NCBI GenBank assembly: GCA_965603125.1 | Contig: CBFDBU010000005.1 | Coordinates: 1-64,000, forward strand | From: JAJRTA01 sp965603125 | Lineage (GTDB): Bacteria; Zixibacteria; MSB-5A5; GN15; FEB-12 | DNA: 64,000 nt | Direction: 5' to 3' | Part shown: in pieces, positions 44,596 through 53,774 of the stretch | Layout of the letters: each line of letters starts with the position of its first letter | How positions within the stretch are numbered: position 1 is the stretch's first letter | Notes under the pieces: model-generated | What the model was told of the DNA's origin: nothing | Database searches by the model: none | What the model saw: the letters and a program-made list of their open reading frames with translations, nothing else | Program-made: the position numbers and the translations under genes

Positions 44596-45372
44596 ATGCC
44601 TGAGGACACATCAGATAACTCAGAAGGCGGAGTTCAAGATCAGAGTGATCATTCATCTGCAACCAACTCCAATGATTCCTTGCCTGAAGTTGGTTTCGTG
44701 AAGGGAGAACCGGCTGCACCATGGCCCCGTTTGTTGCCGCGTTTCAAAGATATCATCGGACTCGTATTACTCACTGGTGGTATTACGACAGGACTGTTCA
44801 CTCTCTGTGCCATACGGGACCAGGTAAACACAGCGATGAAGCAAACTGAGGCCGTCTGGTACTCCAATAGGCCCCTACTCAAGCTTGACGCATTCGATCC
44901 ACGCAAGGACATTACGCCAATCTTGGACACTGTAAGCTTATCAACGGGAGAACGAGTGACTGATTCAACTCGGTACTTCGCGTTGCATTTCACGATTCGC
45001 AATGTGGGGAATTCTCCGGCCACAATTGACACGATTCACTATTCTTCCGTGGCCGCTGGAGTCGTGGTAAAAGATACGAGCATTTATACGAACATTGTTG
45101 TTACTCCAACCGATTTGATCGCGGTGGTATCCAATCTGGCCGTCGTAAAGGGTTTGAAGACTCTCTTCAATATCAACTTCGCGTATTATTGGGAGCAGCG
45201 GTCTGCCGGACCGCCAATGTACTTTTCGAAGCATTACAGTGTTGCATATAAAAACGGAGCCTGGTCCGTGACTATAATTCCGTCTGAGACTTTCGACGAA
45301 GCTGTTAAGCGCGTGACGGAATCTCGCCCATCTGGAGTCCCCTTGCGCGACTCCGGCGCAAATCAAGAGTAG
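44596..45372 (+). CDS. Hypothetical single-span membrane protein
   Basis: I start the gene at ATG 44596, 7 bases after GGGAGG, rather than at an ATG 87 bases earlier that lacks a binding site. The product is 258 residues. A polar, acidic N-terminal segment (1-50) leads to one membrane span (about 55-75, DIIGLVLLTGGITTGLFTLC). A soluble beta-rich domain follows; FALHFTIRNVGNSPATIDTI looks like an Ig-like strand pair. No family is recognised. It is the first gene after tRNA-Arg and looks like a cargo gene rather than part of an operon. Confidence 0.75.
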   Translation: MPEDTSDNSEGGVQDQSDHSSATNSNDSLPEVGFVKGEPAAPWPRLLPRFKDIIGLVLLTGGITTGLFTLCAIRDQVNTAMKQTEAVWYSNRPLLKLDAFDPRKDITPILDTVSLSTGERVTDSTRYFALHFTIRNVGNSPATIDTIHYSSVAAGVVVKDTSIYTNIVVTPTDLIAVVSNLAVVKGLKTLFNINFAYYWEQRSAGPPMYFSKHYSVAYKNGAWSVTIIPSETFDEAVKRVTESRPSGVPLRDSGANQE

Positions 45373-45465
45373 ACAACTATTGCCACACCCTGAATCGACT
45401 AAATCCAAATGTGATGGTTCGCGAATCGCTCAATACGGAGCTATACTCTAATACAGGGGAAACCT

Positions 45466-46278
45466 GTGAATCCTGACTTCTTCGATACCGTTCTCGGAAA
45501 AACCGGTAAGAAAGTCTGCCGATTGGGTCTGTCGGCCACCTATCGCCCCGGCAGGAAAGCAATATACAAAGCGCTGGATGAAGGCCTCAATTTCCTGTTC
45601 TTTTTCGGAGTCGACACTCAGATGACAGCCGTGCTGCGCGACGTTCTGAGATCCGACCGGGAGACATACGTAGTGGCCACCGGGGCCTACAATCTCGGAT
45701 GGGGGCACCCCGATCTGCGTCGCACTGTAGAAAAGCGGCTCCGGCAAATCGGCGCGGATCAGATCGACGTCTTTCTCCTTTTAGGCGTGACGAAGGAAAG
45801 TCACTTCCCACAGCGCACCCGCGAGGAACTCCACCACCTGCGAGAGGAGGGCAAGGTCGGCGCTGTGGGTATATCCACTCACGACCGTAAATTCGCCGGC
45901 AGGTTGTGCTCCGAGGGCGCTCTGGACGTCGTTATGATGCGCTACAACGCCGCTCACCGGGGGGCAGAGCAGGATATATTCCCGTATCTTGAGCGGCACA
46001 ATCCGGGTGTAATCAGTTTCACCGCCACCCGGTGGCGCTATTTGCTCAAGAGACCGCGGGGCTGGCCGAGAGAGGGCCGATTGCCCACCCCCGGCATGTG
46101 CTACCGTTTCGTTTTGTCAAACCCGCACGTCCACGTCTGCCTGACGGCTCCTCGGAATGTCGCTCAGCTTGAAGAGAATCTCGCCGCCTTTCGCCGGGGA
46201 CCTCTTGGTGCGGAGGACATGGACTTCATGCGTCGGTTTGGTGACGCCGTTCATCACACGAAAAGATGGTTCATGTAG
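45466..46278 (+). CDS. Aldo/keto-reductase-like protein without the catalytic tetrad
   Basis: The protein is 270 residues, with an AKR barrel: early GKTGKKVCRLGLSA, EEGKVGAVGISTHDRK in the middle, and later YNAAHRGAEQDIFP. The four catalytic positions are replaced. Asp is Phe45 and Tyr is Asp50 (in LNFLFFFGVDTQ), Lys is Gly73 (VVATGAYN), and the His falls on Leu106/Gly107 (DVFLLLGV). It may bind a cofactor or ligand but cannot use the standard mechanism. I recall a subfamily with this YNAAHPGAE signature but no known reaction. Confidence 0.85.
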   Translation: MNPDFFDTVLGKTGKKVCRLGLSATYRPGRKAIYKALDEGLNFLFFFGVDTQMTAVLRDVLRSDRETYVVATGAYNLGWGHPDLRRTVEKRLRQIGADQIDVFLLLGVTKESHFPQRTREELHHLREEGKVGAVGISTHDRKFAGRLCSEGALDVVMMRYNAAHRGAEQDIFPYLERHNPGVISFTATRWRYLLKRPRGWPREGRLPTPGMCYRFVLSNPHVHVCLTAPRNVAQLEENLAAFRRGPLGAEDMDFMRRFGDAVHHTKRWFM

Positions 46279-46357
46279 ATCACCGCAATGGACATGACAA
46301 TGTGCGCCGGTAGCGTCAGCTTCCAGTTTGTGAAAAAACCCGGCGAGGCCCCTCCCG

Positions 46358-46609
46358 CTACAAGAAGTATGTTGCCACCACCGCGAGCCAGACAACCGCC
46401 GTGGCCATGAATCCGGCCCGGCGACCATTTCCAACCAGCAGAGCAATGGCCGAATACATCAATGCAATGCCGATACGCGCTGTCCAGCGGTGCAGGTGCG
46501 TGATCTGGTAGGCGTCGGCCAACATCAACATTCCGCCGATCAGCAGCGCCAGGTAGACGAGCCAGTATGGCTGTTTTTTCTTTGCCGATTGTTTGTCGCT
46601 ACCGGCCAC
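46358..46609 (-). CDS. Small membrane protein, end of the cell-wall operon
   Basis: I prefer GTG 46609 as the start, giving 83 residues and an 11-base overlap with the amidase stop; a longer frame upstream lies antisense to nothing but overlaps the amidase gene more. After a short basic start there are three hydrophobic spans (about 16-32, 43-60, 65-80). No known family. It is the promoter-distal member of the NlpC/P60-epimerase-amidase series. Confidence 0.65.
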   Translation of the reverse strand: MAGSDKQSAKKKQPYWLVYLALLIGGMLMLADAYQITHLHRWTARIGIALMYSAIALLVGNGRRAGFMATAVVWLAVVATYFL

Positions 46610-48605
46610 GATCGTACTCCTCCAGGAACTCCTCGATGCCCTTGCTGATGGCTTTGGCCACCTTCTTGCGGAACTTCTCCGTCTTGAGCAGGGCTTCATG
46701 CTCCGGGATCATCATGAATGCGCACTCCACCAGCACGGCCGGGTATTGAGTGGGACGGTTCACCGCCAGGTTTCCATGATAGAGACCGAAGTCGCCCAAC
46801 CGGGTGGCCTTGAGCAATTCCTCCTGAATGCGCCGCGCCAGGTCAATCGAATGGGGATGATAGTAGTAGGTTGAGACACCGTGATTCACAAACGGGTTGA
46901 CACCGTCCGGCAGGGCGTTGTTATGGATGGATATGAACAGATCGGCGTCACACGCTCCGGCGATGGCCGGGCGGTCGTACAGGTCCACGTGGCGGTCGTC
47001 ATCGCGCGTCATCACCACTCGGGCTCCCCGCTTTTGCAACCTTTCACGCAGGACCAGCGCGATTTCCAGGTTAGCCTCCGCCTCGGTGTATCCCGTAGGG
47101 CCGATCGCTCCCGGATCCCGGGAATGTCCCGGATCGAGCACGACCGTTTTGCCCTTCAGTTTACCCACACGAGCAGGAGGTTTGTTGATTCTCAAACAGA
47201 GGTTGTTGCTCTCGTAGCGGCTGTCGTATCCCCATATCTCATGTGCCAGATGCAGCGTCAATTCATACAGCCCATCCTCCGGCTGTGACCAGGTTGCCAG
47301 ATCGACGAGGTCATCACCGAAATCATAACGGATCCAGTCGGTGTCGCTCGTCACTCCGAAAAGCTGAACGCGCAGTGTACGCCGATCTTCCTCAATCACG
47401 CAGTACGGGTGCCGGCCCGAAAGCGGGAACTCAATAAGCAGGGCGCTGTCGGAGCCGAACGTTCGTATCGAAGACAGGTATGATCGTGGGGGCAGAACGC
47501 CCCGCGGCAGCTTCCTGACAGATATTTTGTTCACCCACCCGAACCGGGTTCTCGACAGTTGCACCTTGTACCAGTCGCCCTCAGCGCCCACGACCAGCGC
47601 TTCGACACCCTCGGGCTGAAAGATCGAGAGGTACCCGCGGCGGGGACCGTGCCTGACCGTCTGAACCGAGTCGGTGAATCTCACGACAAACGGGAAGGTG
47701 CCGTCACCCAGCGAAACGGAGAAAGAACTGACCGCCATATCCGGGTCGCAGCGGGCCAGATCAAAGTACTCGATGAGTTCAAGTTGATACGGCGCCGACG
47801 TATGAGTGAACAGACGCTGTGCGACATCAATAATCGAGGGTGGCGCCAGATGGTACTCCAGATGGCTGCTGAGTATCTCAACCGAGGGAGGCAAAACGAT
47901 GAACCCGGAATAGATTCCTCGAAGTTTGAGCGAGTCGGGTATGGCTCCTTTCCCGAACACGGCTTCACCCCAGTACGGTTGAGGACGTGGTTGTGTTTCT
48001 ATCATAGGGACGGAATCAGCGATGCCTGGTAACGAGAACCAGGCCCGACAGCCAGGAGTGCCGCGAAAGGCAACTTCCAGTCTGTCTCCCGCGGTAAGAG
48101 CGAGATCTCCTTCCGGCGGGTTGTACTCCCCGGCAATTTGAACCGAATCAGTGCTCAACGGCCTCAGCGGTTCGGGAACCTGCACAGACAGAGTGCATGT
48201 CAGTCTTTCGGCGTACCCGATTTGCTCCCGCTCTCGAACCTGTTTGCGACGTGTCCGCCAGTCATCGTGTCGGCGGTGGGTGAGTTCAGCCTCAAGATGA
48301 AATGCGAATTCACCAGGGGACAGGGGCAGAAAAGCGAGGAAACCACCGCCGGGATGGACGGCCACGGGACGTTGGTTTATCGTCAGTCGGTATGACCAGT
48401 CTCGCTGTTGCGGTGGCATATGGCCGAAAATGAATGTGGAGTCCACCGCGCCGATGCACTGGTCCGGCTTGGGGTACACGACTACAATCTCCGCCTTGTG
48501 CGACGGTAAGTCGTGCGTTCCGGCGACAGCCCCCCAGAAGACCAGGGCGACCTGAGCGACCGACAGAAGAAACCAGTTAGTCCTGGATGTATTTTTCCAC
48601 CACAT
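46599..48605 (-). CDS. N-acetylmuramoyl-L-alanine amidase with long N-terminal region
   Basis: The protein has 668 residues. An N-terminal signal anchor (about 11-28) precedes about 430 residues without catalytic motifs, including an SH3-like stretch near 345-375 (VVGAEGDWYKVQLSRTRFGW) and AMIN-like beta sheet. The C-terminal Amidase_3 domain has DPGHSRDPGAIGPTGYTEAE and SIHNNAL (zinc ligands) and the catalytic Glu in VECAFMMIPEHE. It cuts the bond between MurNAc and the stem peptide. It overlaps the epimerase gene by 29 bases. It should act in the periplasm. Confidence 0.93.
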   Translation of the reverse strand: MWWKNTSRTNWFLLSVAQVALVFWGAVAGTHDLPSHKAEIVVVYPKPDQCIGAVDSTFIFGHMPPQQRDWSYRLTINQRPVAVHPGGGFLAFLPLSPGEFAFHLEAELTHRRHDDWRTRRKQVREREQIGYAERLTCTLSVQVPEPLRPLSTDSVQIAGEYNPPEGDLALTAGDRLEVAFRGTPGCRAWFSLPGIADSVPMIETQPRPQPYWGEAVFGKGAIPDSLKLRGIYSGFIVLPPSVEILSSHLEYHLAPPSIIDVAQRLFTHTSAPYQLELIEYFDLARCDPDMAVSSFSVSLGDGTFPFVVRFTDSVQTVRHGPRRGYLSIFQPEGVEALVVGAEGDWYKVQLSRTRFGWVNKISVRKLPRGVLPPRSYLSSIRTFGSDSALLIEFPLSGRHPYCVIEEDRRTLRVQLFGVTSDTDWIRYDFGDDLVDLATWSQPEDGLYELTLHLAHEIWGYDSRYESNNLCLRINKPPARVGKLKGKTVVLDPGHSRDPGAIGPTGYTEAEANLEIALVLRERLQKRGARVVMTRDDDRHVDLYDRPAIAGACDADLFISIHNNALPDGVNPFVNHGVSTYYYHPHSIDLARRIQEELLKATRLGDFGLYHGNLAVNRPTQYPAVLVECAFMMIPEHEALLKTEKFRKKVAKAISKGIEEFLEEYDRGR

Positions 48606-49608
48606 CCCGTTTCAGCTTGGGGCCGCCGATCATCTCACGGTCGACCTCAATCGACTCCCTGTTGTACCGAATTCCACGCGCGATATCGTTTTCCAGAAGC
48701 AGCGGGCCGTCCAGATCGAAGTAGTCCGCCTGTGACGACATGTACACCGACTGGGCGATACCTACCGACGATCCCACCATGCAACCCAACATCACTTTCT
48801 TCTTGTCCCGGCGCGCCTGCCTGGCCAGCTTGACACCTTCTAGGATACCGCCACACTTCTCCATCTTGATGTTGATACCGTCGACCAGAGCGGTATGCCC
48901 GGCATAATCCTGCAGGTTGTTCAGGCCTTCGTCCATGATGAGCTCAACCTCGGTGTGCTTGCCCTTGAGGTGTCTCCATTCCTTGACGTAGCCCTCGTCG
49001 GTGGGCTGCTCGATGATTCTCACACCGTGCGTGGCCAGGCGATGAATCATCTCTTCGGCCTTGGCGCACGACCAGCCGCCGTTGGCGTCCACGCGGATTT
49101 CCTTGTCGTTTATCTGGGCCAGCGCGTCGAGCAGAAGAATGTCCTCCTCGTGCCCCATCTTAACTTTCACTATCGGATACTCGCAGCTATTGATAGCCTC
49201 GATCATTTCAGAGGGTGTGTCGATGGCCACCGTGAACGAGCTCTTGATACCCACCGGGCTGCCCAGAGACAGCACCTCCCACGGGTAACGCCCGGTTTCG
49301 CCCGATATGTAATTGAGCGCCATCGCCATCAGCGCCGAACGGGCCATGGAATGGATATCGTACTCGTCGATTGCGGCCAGGGCATCGACGTCAATCCGTT
49401 CTTCCATACTGAGGCGTTCGAGTCCTTTCCGGATATCAGACTGGAGATGTTCCACGGATGGGCCGTACTGGACGGACGGCGACGCTTCGCCGTTGTAGCG
49501 GTTGTTCAGAACCGTCAGCAGGTTCGTTTTGACGGTCGCCTGTCCCCCGGCCACGGCAAATTTCTTCTTGAGCGGAATAGATATCTTGAAGCTTTCGAGG
49601 TGTATCAC
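48577..49608 (-). CDS. Dipeptide epimerase (enolase superfamily)
   Basis: This gene encodes 343 residues. The N-terminal capping domain precedes the enolase-type barrel. Catalytic KxK is in IVKVKMGHEED (about 145-155). Metal ligands are the Asp in VDANGGW, the Glu in EQP, and the Asp in MDEG, and the second base Lys is in INIKMEKCGG. Such enzymes epimerise L-Ala-D-Glu to L-Ala-L-Glu, from cell-wall turnover. The upstream NlpC/P60 gene supports that role. Substrate range cannot be confirmed from sequence. Confidence 0.92.
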   Translation of the reverse strand: MIHLESFKISIPLKKKFAVAGGQATVKTNLLTVLNNRYNGEASPSVQYGPSVEHLQSDIRKGLERLSMEERIDVDALAAIDEYDIHSMARSALMAMALNYISGETGRYPWEVLSLGSPVGIKSSFTVAIDTPSEMIEAINSCEYPIVKVKMGHEEDILLLDALAQINDKEIRVDANGGWSCAKAEEMIHRLATHGVRIIEQPTDEGYVKEWRHLKGKHTEVELIMDEGLNNLQDYAGHTALVDGINIKMEKCGGILEGVKLARQARRDKKKVMLGCMVGSSVGIAQSVYMSSQADYFDLDGPLLLENDIARGIRYNRESIEVDREMIGGPKLKRDVVEKYIQD

Positions 49609-50435
49609 AGAACTCTCCTTGCCTGATCAAAAGCCGCAGCCAGTTCTTCGGTGTAGTCGCATCCTTCGGGGTCAAGACTGTTCATCCTGACTCCACCGCC
49701 GCCTCGGGAAGCGTGGATGATCCGGGTGCGACCGACGGCCAACCCGACATGTCTCTCAAAGAAAAGAAGGTCGCCGGTTCGGACTTCACTGCGATCAAGC
49801 TTCCTTCCCGCCCGGACCTGGTCGCATGTATCTCGCGGCAGATAAACACCGAACACCGAAAAGACTGCTCTGACAAACCCGGAGCAGTCAAAGCCGGCGC
49901 TCGTGACGCCACCCCATAGATACGGTACACCCAGGAACTTCTTCGCCTCGGCAAGCAGCGTGCCGGCAGTCATAGAAGCCTTCGTTTTTCCATTTATCGG
50001 TCTGATGTTGTTTCGCTTTATATAGAAGCCCCTGCCGTCGGGAGCCGTGATCCTTGCGAAAGCGTGCCCGGCTGAGCGCGTCTTAAGCATGGTTCCATAG
50101 TACAGAAAATAAGGAGAGATGTTCGCCCCGCCGGCGCGGGCGAAGATCCTTGCCGTGGGTGACGTGACAACGCTGTTGGGCGCCGACAATTGATCGTGAT
50201 GCCGTGCCTTTGACATCGGCGTAAGGAACCGCTCATCGATCCATCCGGCATACCCGTCGCTCTGGCGAACATGCGCGAACCCATTCTTCTCGGCGGTGAT
50301 CTCCACCGGCTCACACCAGAGCAGTTGGCTGAGCCGCTCGCTCTCGTGTTTCGGTTCGGCTCGTAGATCAAGCAGGTTGTTTGTCGCGAAAGCATACTTC
50401 ACAGTTAACGTTACGGTCACCGACCGCGCAATCAA
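49605..50435 (-). CDS. NlpC/P60 family muropeptide endopeptidase
   Basis: The product is about 276 residues if the TTG at 50435 is used; a GTG at 50402 is a shorter alternative, and neither has a clear binding site. Two SH3-type domains lead to the catalytic domain (about 165-275). The Cys-His pair is in SAGFDCSGFVRAVF and FFERHVGLAVG, with a third polar residue His in RIIHASRG. No signal peptide is seen, so it may act in the cytosol on imported muropeptides, cutting gamma-D-Glu-diaminopimelate. It overlaps the epimerase start by 4 bases. Confidence 0.9.
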   Translation of the reverse strand: MIARSVTVTLTVKYAFATNNLLDLRAEPKHESERLSQLLWCEPVEITAEKNGFAHVRQSDGYAGWIDERFLTPMSKARHHDQLSAPNSVVTSPTARIFARAGGANISPYFLYYGTMLKTRSAGHAFARITAPDGRGFYIKRNNIRPINGKTKASMTAGTLLAEAKKFLGVPYLWGGVTSAGFDCSGFVRAVFSVFGVYLPRDTCDQVRAGRKLDRSEVRTGDLLFFERHVGLAVGRTRIIHASRGGGGVRMNSLDPEGCDYTEELAAAFDQARRVL

Positions 50436-50439
50436 ACAA

Positions 50440-50470
50440 AAAAAGGCCGGGTGTTACTGCCCGACCTTCA
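50440..50470 (-). terminator. Intrinsic terminator after the aminotransferase gene
   Basis: On the minus strand AAGGTCGGG, loop region, CCCGGCCTT is followed by a run of seven T's. It sits between the aminotransferase stop codon and the NlpC/P60 start. Confidence 0.8.
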
Positions 50471-50507
50471 ACATACTTAAGGCCCGCCGTCTGATCGCTC
50501 TGCCGAC

Positions 50508-51686
50508 CTAAATACCGGCCACGAACTTCTCCAGCCGGTTGAGCGCTTCGCGGATGTTCTCCACCGAGTTGGCGTATGAGAACCGCAGGTATCCCTCTCC
50601 ATACTCCCCGAAGGCCGTCCCGGACAGACAAGCCACGCCGGTTTCATCCAGAAGTCTGCGGGCCAGGTCGGCAGATGGCAATCCGACTTTGGTAACGTTG
50701 GGGAAGACATAGAACGCGCCCAGCGGGTTGGTGCAACTGACACGATCAATCCTGTTGAGACCTTCCACGAAAACATCCCGGCGGCGTTTGAACTCGGCGA
50801 CCATGTTGTCCACATCATCCTGCGGGCCGGTGAGGGCCTCCATCAGGGCTGTCTGGGCGAAGGTGGCGGTGCAGGAGAAATTGTTTATCGCCAGTTGCGT
50901 CAGCCACTGGGCCAGTTTGAACGGCATGACCCCGTAACCCAGACGCCATCCCGTCATGGAATAGGTTTTGGACATGCCGTCGAGCATAATTGTCCGTTTG
51001 AGTGCGCCCGGAATGGAGCAGATGGACCGGAACTCGGTATCGTAGATGATTCGTGAGTAGATTTCGTCGGTGAGAATCCACAGGTCGTGTTCCTCGGCCA
51101 TTTCGTATATGGCCTGAAGGTCGTCCATCGTCAGGACACCGCCGGTCGGATTCTGCGGTGAATTGATGATTATCATGCTCGTTCGGGGTGTTATGAGGGC
51201 GCGGAGTTCCTTGACGGAGAATCGGAAATCACTCTCCTCACGGAGCTTCATCGGCACCGGCGTGGCGCCCACGTAGGAAACGACCGATTCGTAGATCGGG
51301 TAACCGGGGTTGGGGACGATCACCTCATCCCCTTTGTTAACAATGGCAAAAATGGCGGTGAAAATGACCGGCTTGGCGCCGGGCATGATAACAACGTTTT
51401 CGGCGTCCACGTCGGTTTTGCGCGTGCGGGATACGTAGTCGGCCACGATCTTCCGAGCCTCGGGGACACCCGCCGATGGGCAGTAATGAGTCTTGCCGTC
51501 GCGAATAGCCTGGATAGCGGCATCGCTGATATTGGCCGGTGTGTCGAAATCCGGCTCGCCGATCTCAAGGTGGATTATCGATTTCCCCTGCGCTTCGAGC
51601 GCCTTGGCGCGCGCCAGCACTTCAAAAGCGCTTTCCGTGCCGAGACGGGACATTCTATCTGCATACTGCATAGCTTCTTTCCCCAC
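50508..51686 (-). CDS. PLP-dependent class I/II aminotransferase
   Basis: This gene encodes 392 residues; an ATG at codon 6 (MQYADRMSRLG) may be the true start. The family features are LEIGEPDFDTP, GAKPVIFTAIFAIVNKGDE, NSPQNPTGG (substrate carboxylate area) and SKTYSMTGWRLGYG with the Schiff-base Lys. The C-terminal FRLSYA-like stretch is YLRFSYANS. It is most like aspartate or aromatic aminotransferases, but the amino acid preference is undetermined. It lies 2 bases after transketolase. Confidence 0.93.
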   Translation of the reverse strand: MGKEAMQYADRMSRLGTESAFEVLARAKALEAQGKSIIHLEIGEPDFDTPANISDAAIQAIRDGKTHYCPSAGVPEARKIVADYVSRTRKTDVDAENVVIMPGAKPVIFTAIFAIVNKGDEVIVPNPGYPIYESVVSYVGATPVPMKLREESDFRFSVKELRALITPRTSMIIINSPQNPTGGVLTMDDLQAIYEMAEEHDLWILTDEIYSRIIYDTEFRSICSIPGALKRTIMLDGMSKTYSMTGWRLGYGVMPFKLAQWLTQLAINNFSCTATFAQTALMEALTGPQDDVDNMVAEFKRRRDVFVEGLNRIDRVSCTNPLGAFYVFPNVTKVGLPSADLARRLLDETGVACLSGTAFGEYGEGYLRFSYANSVENIREALNRLEKFVAGI

Positions 51687-51688
51687 TT

Positions 51689-53701
51689 CTACAGTTTCAA
51701 TAGCGTTTTCGCTTTATCGGCAATATGCTCGGCCGCGACACCGAACTCCTTGATAAGCTGCCAGGGTTTGCCGGACTCTCCGAATCGATCCTGAACCCCG
51801 ACCATGTCAAAGCGGAGATTCCTGTCCCAGAGCGACGGCTGGCGACAGACAGCAGCGGCTACAAGATTGCCCAGGCCACCCACCTGGTGTTCCTCGGCAG
51901 TGAGGATGACGCCGGTCTCTGCGGCGGCACGTACTATGGCCTCCTTGTCGAGCGGCTTGACGGTGTGCATGTTGATCACGCGCGTCTCGATACCGAAGTC
52001 GGTCTTGAGCATCCAGGCCGCCCGGAGCGCTTCGGGAGTCTCCGGGCCGCACGAGATGATGGTCAACTGCTCATTTTCATTCTTATACTCGGAAGCCAAG
52101 CAGATATCAAAGGCATCAACCATGTTCTCCGCCTCACGACGGAGCCGGAAGATGTTTGCCTCGCCGAACTGGAAAGGCGAGTCTTCCTTAGTGACGATAG
52201 GTGTCGCTTCCCGGGCGAAACGGATATACTTGGGACCGACAACGGCAAACAGAAGCGTCTTGGTCATTTTCTCGGTCTCAATTGAATCGCACGGCACCCC
52301 CACCTGCATGTTGGGCAGGCCGGTCATCTGAAACAGAGCCTCCAACTCCTGGTGGGTAGCGCCGTCCGGGCCGACTGATATCCCGCCGTGGGCGCCCACT
52401 ATCAGGACGTTGTAATCCCCGTAGCAGACGGACACCCGCAACTGGTCGAGATTGCGGGCAGAGGCAAACACGCCGTAGGTTCCAAAGACCGGGATTTTAC
52501 CCTCCTTGGCCAGTCCCACGGCAACCGTGGTACAGTTCTGTTCCGCTACACCCAGTGAAATCCAGCGGTCTTTTCGCTCCGGGTGATTCTCGTAGAACTG
52601 GGAGATCGTGATGGATCCGGAGATGTCGGCCCCGATACAGACAATGCGTTCGTCGTCACCATACTTGTCGAGCGCCCGTCCGAACCCTTTCCGAGTCGGA
52701 TCCATCTTCACCTTCATCTTGTCGGAACTGTTCCACCAGAAATCCCCGGAGAACCGGGGCAGCTTCAACGACAGTTTCGCCTCCACCTCAGCCTGGTAAT
52801 CGCGACCGATTGCCAGCAGAGCCTCGACATCGAACTGCTCGGTCAGCCCAAGCTCCTGAAGACCCTGTTCCATTTCCTCCCGACTGGGCGGCTTGCCGTG
52901 CCAGCCGACAGCATCTTCCATGAACGAGACGCCCTTACCCTTGGTGGTGTGACAGATCAGAGCCACCGGCTTACCGGTATCGTTATAGTTGCGGGCGAAA
53001 TCGAGCTTGTCGACGATATCCACCATGTCGTGACCGTCGACATCGAGCACGTGCCATCCGAAAGCCCGGTACTTGTCCGTGATCGGGTCGATACTCATCA
53101 CGTCCTCGGTGTCGCCGTCGATCTGCAGCCGGTTGCGATCCAGGATGAGGACGAGATTATCCAGTTTATAGTGAGCGCCGGCCATGGCCGCTTCCCAGAT
53201 GGAACCCTCCTGATGTTCACCGTCCGATGAAATCACAAAGACGCTGTGATCTTTCTTGTCCAGTTTCGCCGCTAGAGCGACTCCTACGCCGACCGAGAAA
53301 CCCTGTCCAAGCGACCCGGATGAAATCTCGACACCCGGTAGATCCTTGCGATGGGGGTGCCCCTGAAAAGGAGAACCCAACATGCGCAGTTTCATCAGTT
53401 CCTGCTCCGGGAAGTATCCGGCCATGGCCAGAGAAAGATACAAAGCCGGAGCCTTGTGACCGGCCGACCAGATGATCCGATCCCGGTCCTGCCAGAGGGG
53501 ATCTCCCGGATTGTGGCGGGCGATTTTCAGGTAAAGCGCGGCGCACACATCCATCAAACCCAGGGTGCCGCCGGAGTGACCCGAGGCGGCCGAACACAGC
53601 GCGATGAGATTCAGCCCGCGCATGTAATTGGCCCGTTCCTTCAACTGCTCAATCGAGTAGTCCTGTATCGTTTGGTTCGTCTTGGAATCGGTTAATGGCA
53701 T
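51689..53701 (-). CDS. tkt: Transketolase
   Basis: The protein has 670 residues in one chain. The thiamine diphosphate domain has GHSGGTLGLMDVCAALY, and later GSLGQGFSVGVGVALA, ISSDGEHQEGSIWEAA (the GDG..N-type motif). The pyrimidine domain starts near 340 with GADISGSITISQFYENHPER and VAEQNCTTVAVGLA. A C-terminal domain follows. It transfers two-carbon units in the pentose phosphate pathway. It is followed by the aminotransferase gene, 2 bases on. Confidence 0.95.
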   Translation of the reverse strand: MPLTDSKTNQTIQDYSIEQLKERANYMRGLNLIALCSAASGHSGGTLGLMDVCAALYLKIARHNPGDPLWQDRDRIIWSAGHKAPALYLSLAMAGYFPEQELMKLRMLGSPFQGHPHRKDLPGVEISSGSLGQGFSVGVGVALAAKLDKKDHSVFVISSDGEHQEGSIWEAAMAGAHYKLDNLVLILDRNRLQIDGDTEDVMSIDPITDKYRAFGWHVLDVDGHDMVDIVDKLDFARNYNDTGKPVALICHTTKGKGVSFMEDAVGWHGKPPSREEMEQGLQELGLTEQFDVEALLAIGRDYQAEVEAKLSLKLPRFSGDFWWNSSDKMKVKMDPTRKGFGRALDKYGDDERIVCIGADISGSITISQFYENHPERKDRWISLGVAEQNCTTVAVGLAKEGKIPVFGTYGVFASARNLDQLRVSVCYGDYNVLIVGAHGGISVGPDGATHQELEALFQMTGLPNMQVGVPCDSIETEKMTKTLLFAVVGPKYIRFAREATPIVTKEDSPFQFGEANIFRLRREAENMVDAFDICLASEYKNENEQLTIISCGPETPEALRAAWMLKTDFGIETRVINMHTVKPLDKEAIVRAAAETGVILTAEEHQVGGLGNLVAAAVCRQPSLWDRNLRFDMVGVQDRFGESGKPWQLIKEFGVAAEHIADKAKTLLKL

Positions 53702-53774
53702 ACCAGCAACCTCTTCATTTGTGAAATAATTAACATACCTGTTGACTCAAAATAAACGGGTTTGCACCGGCAAG

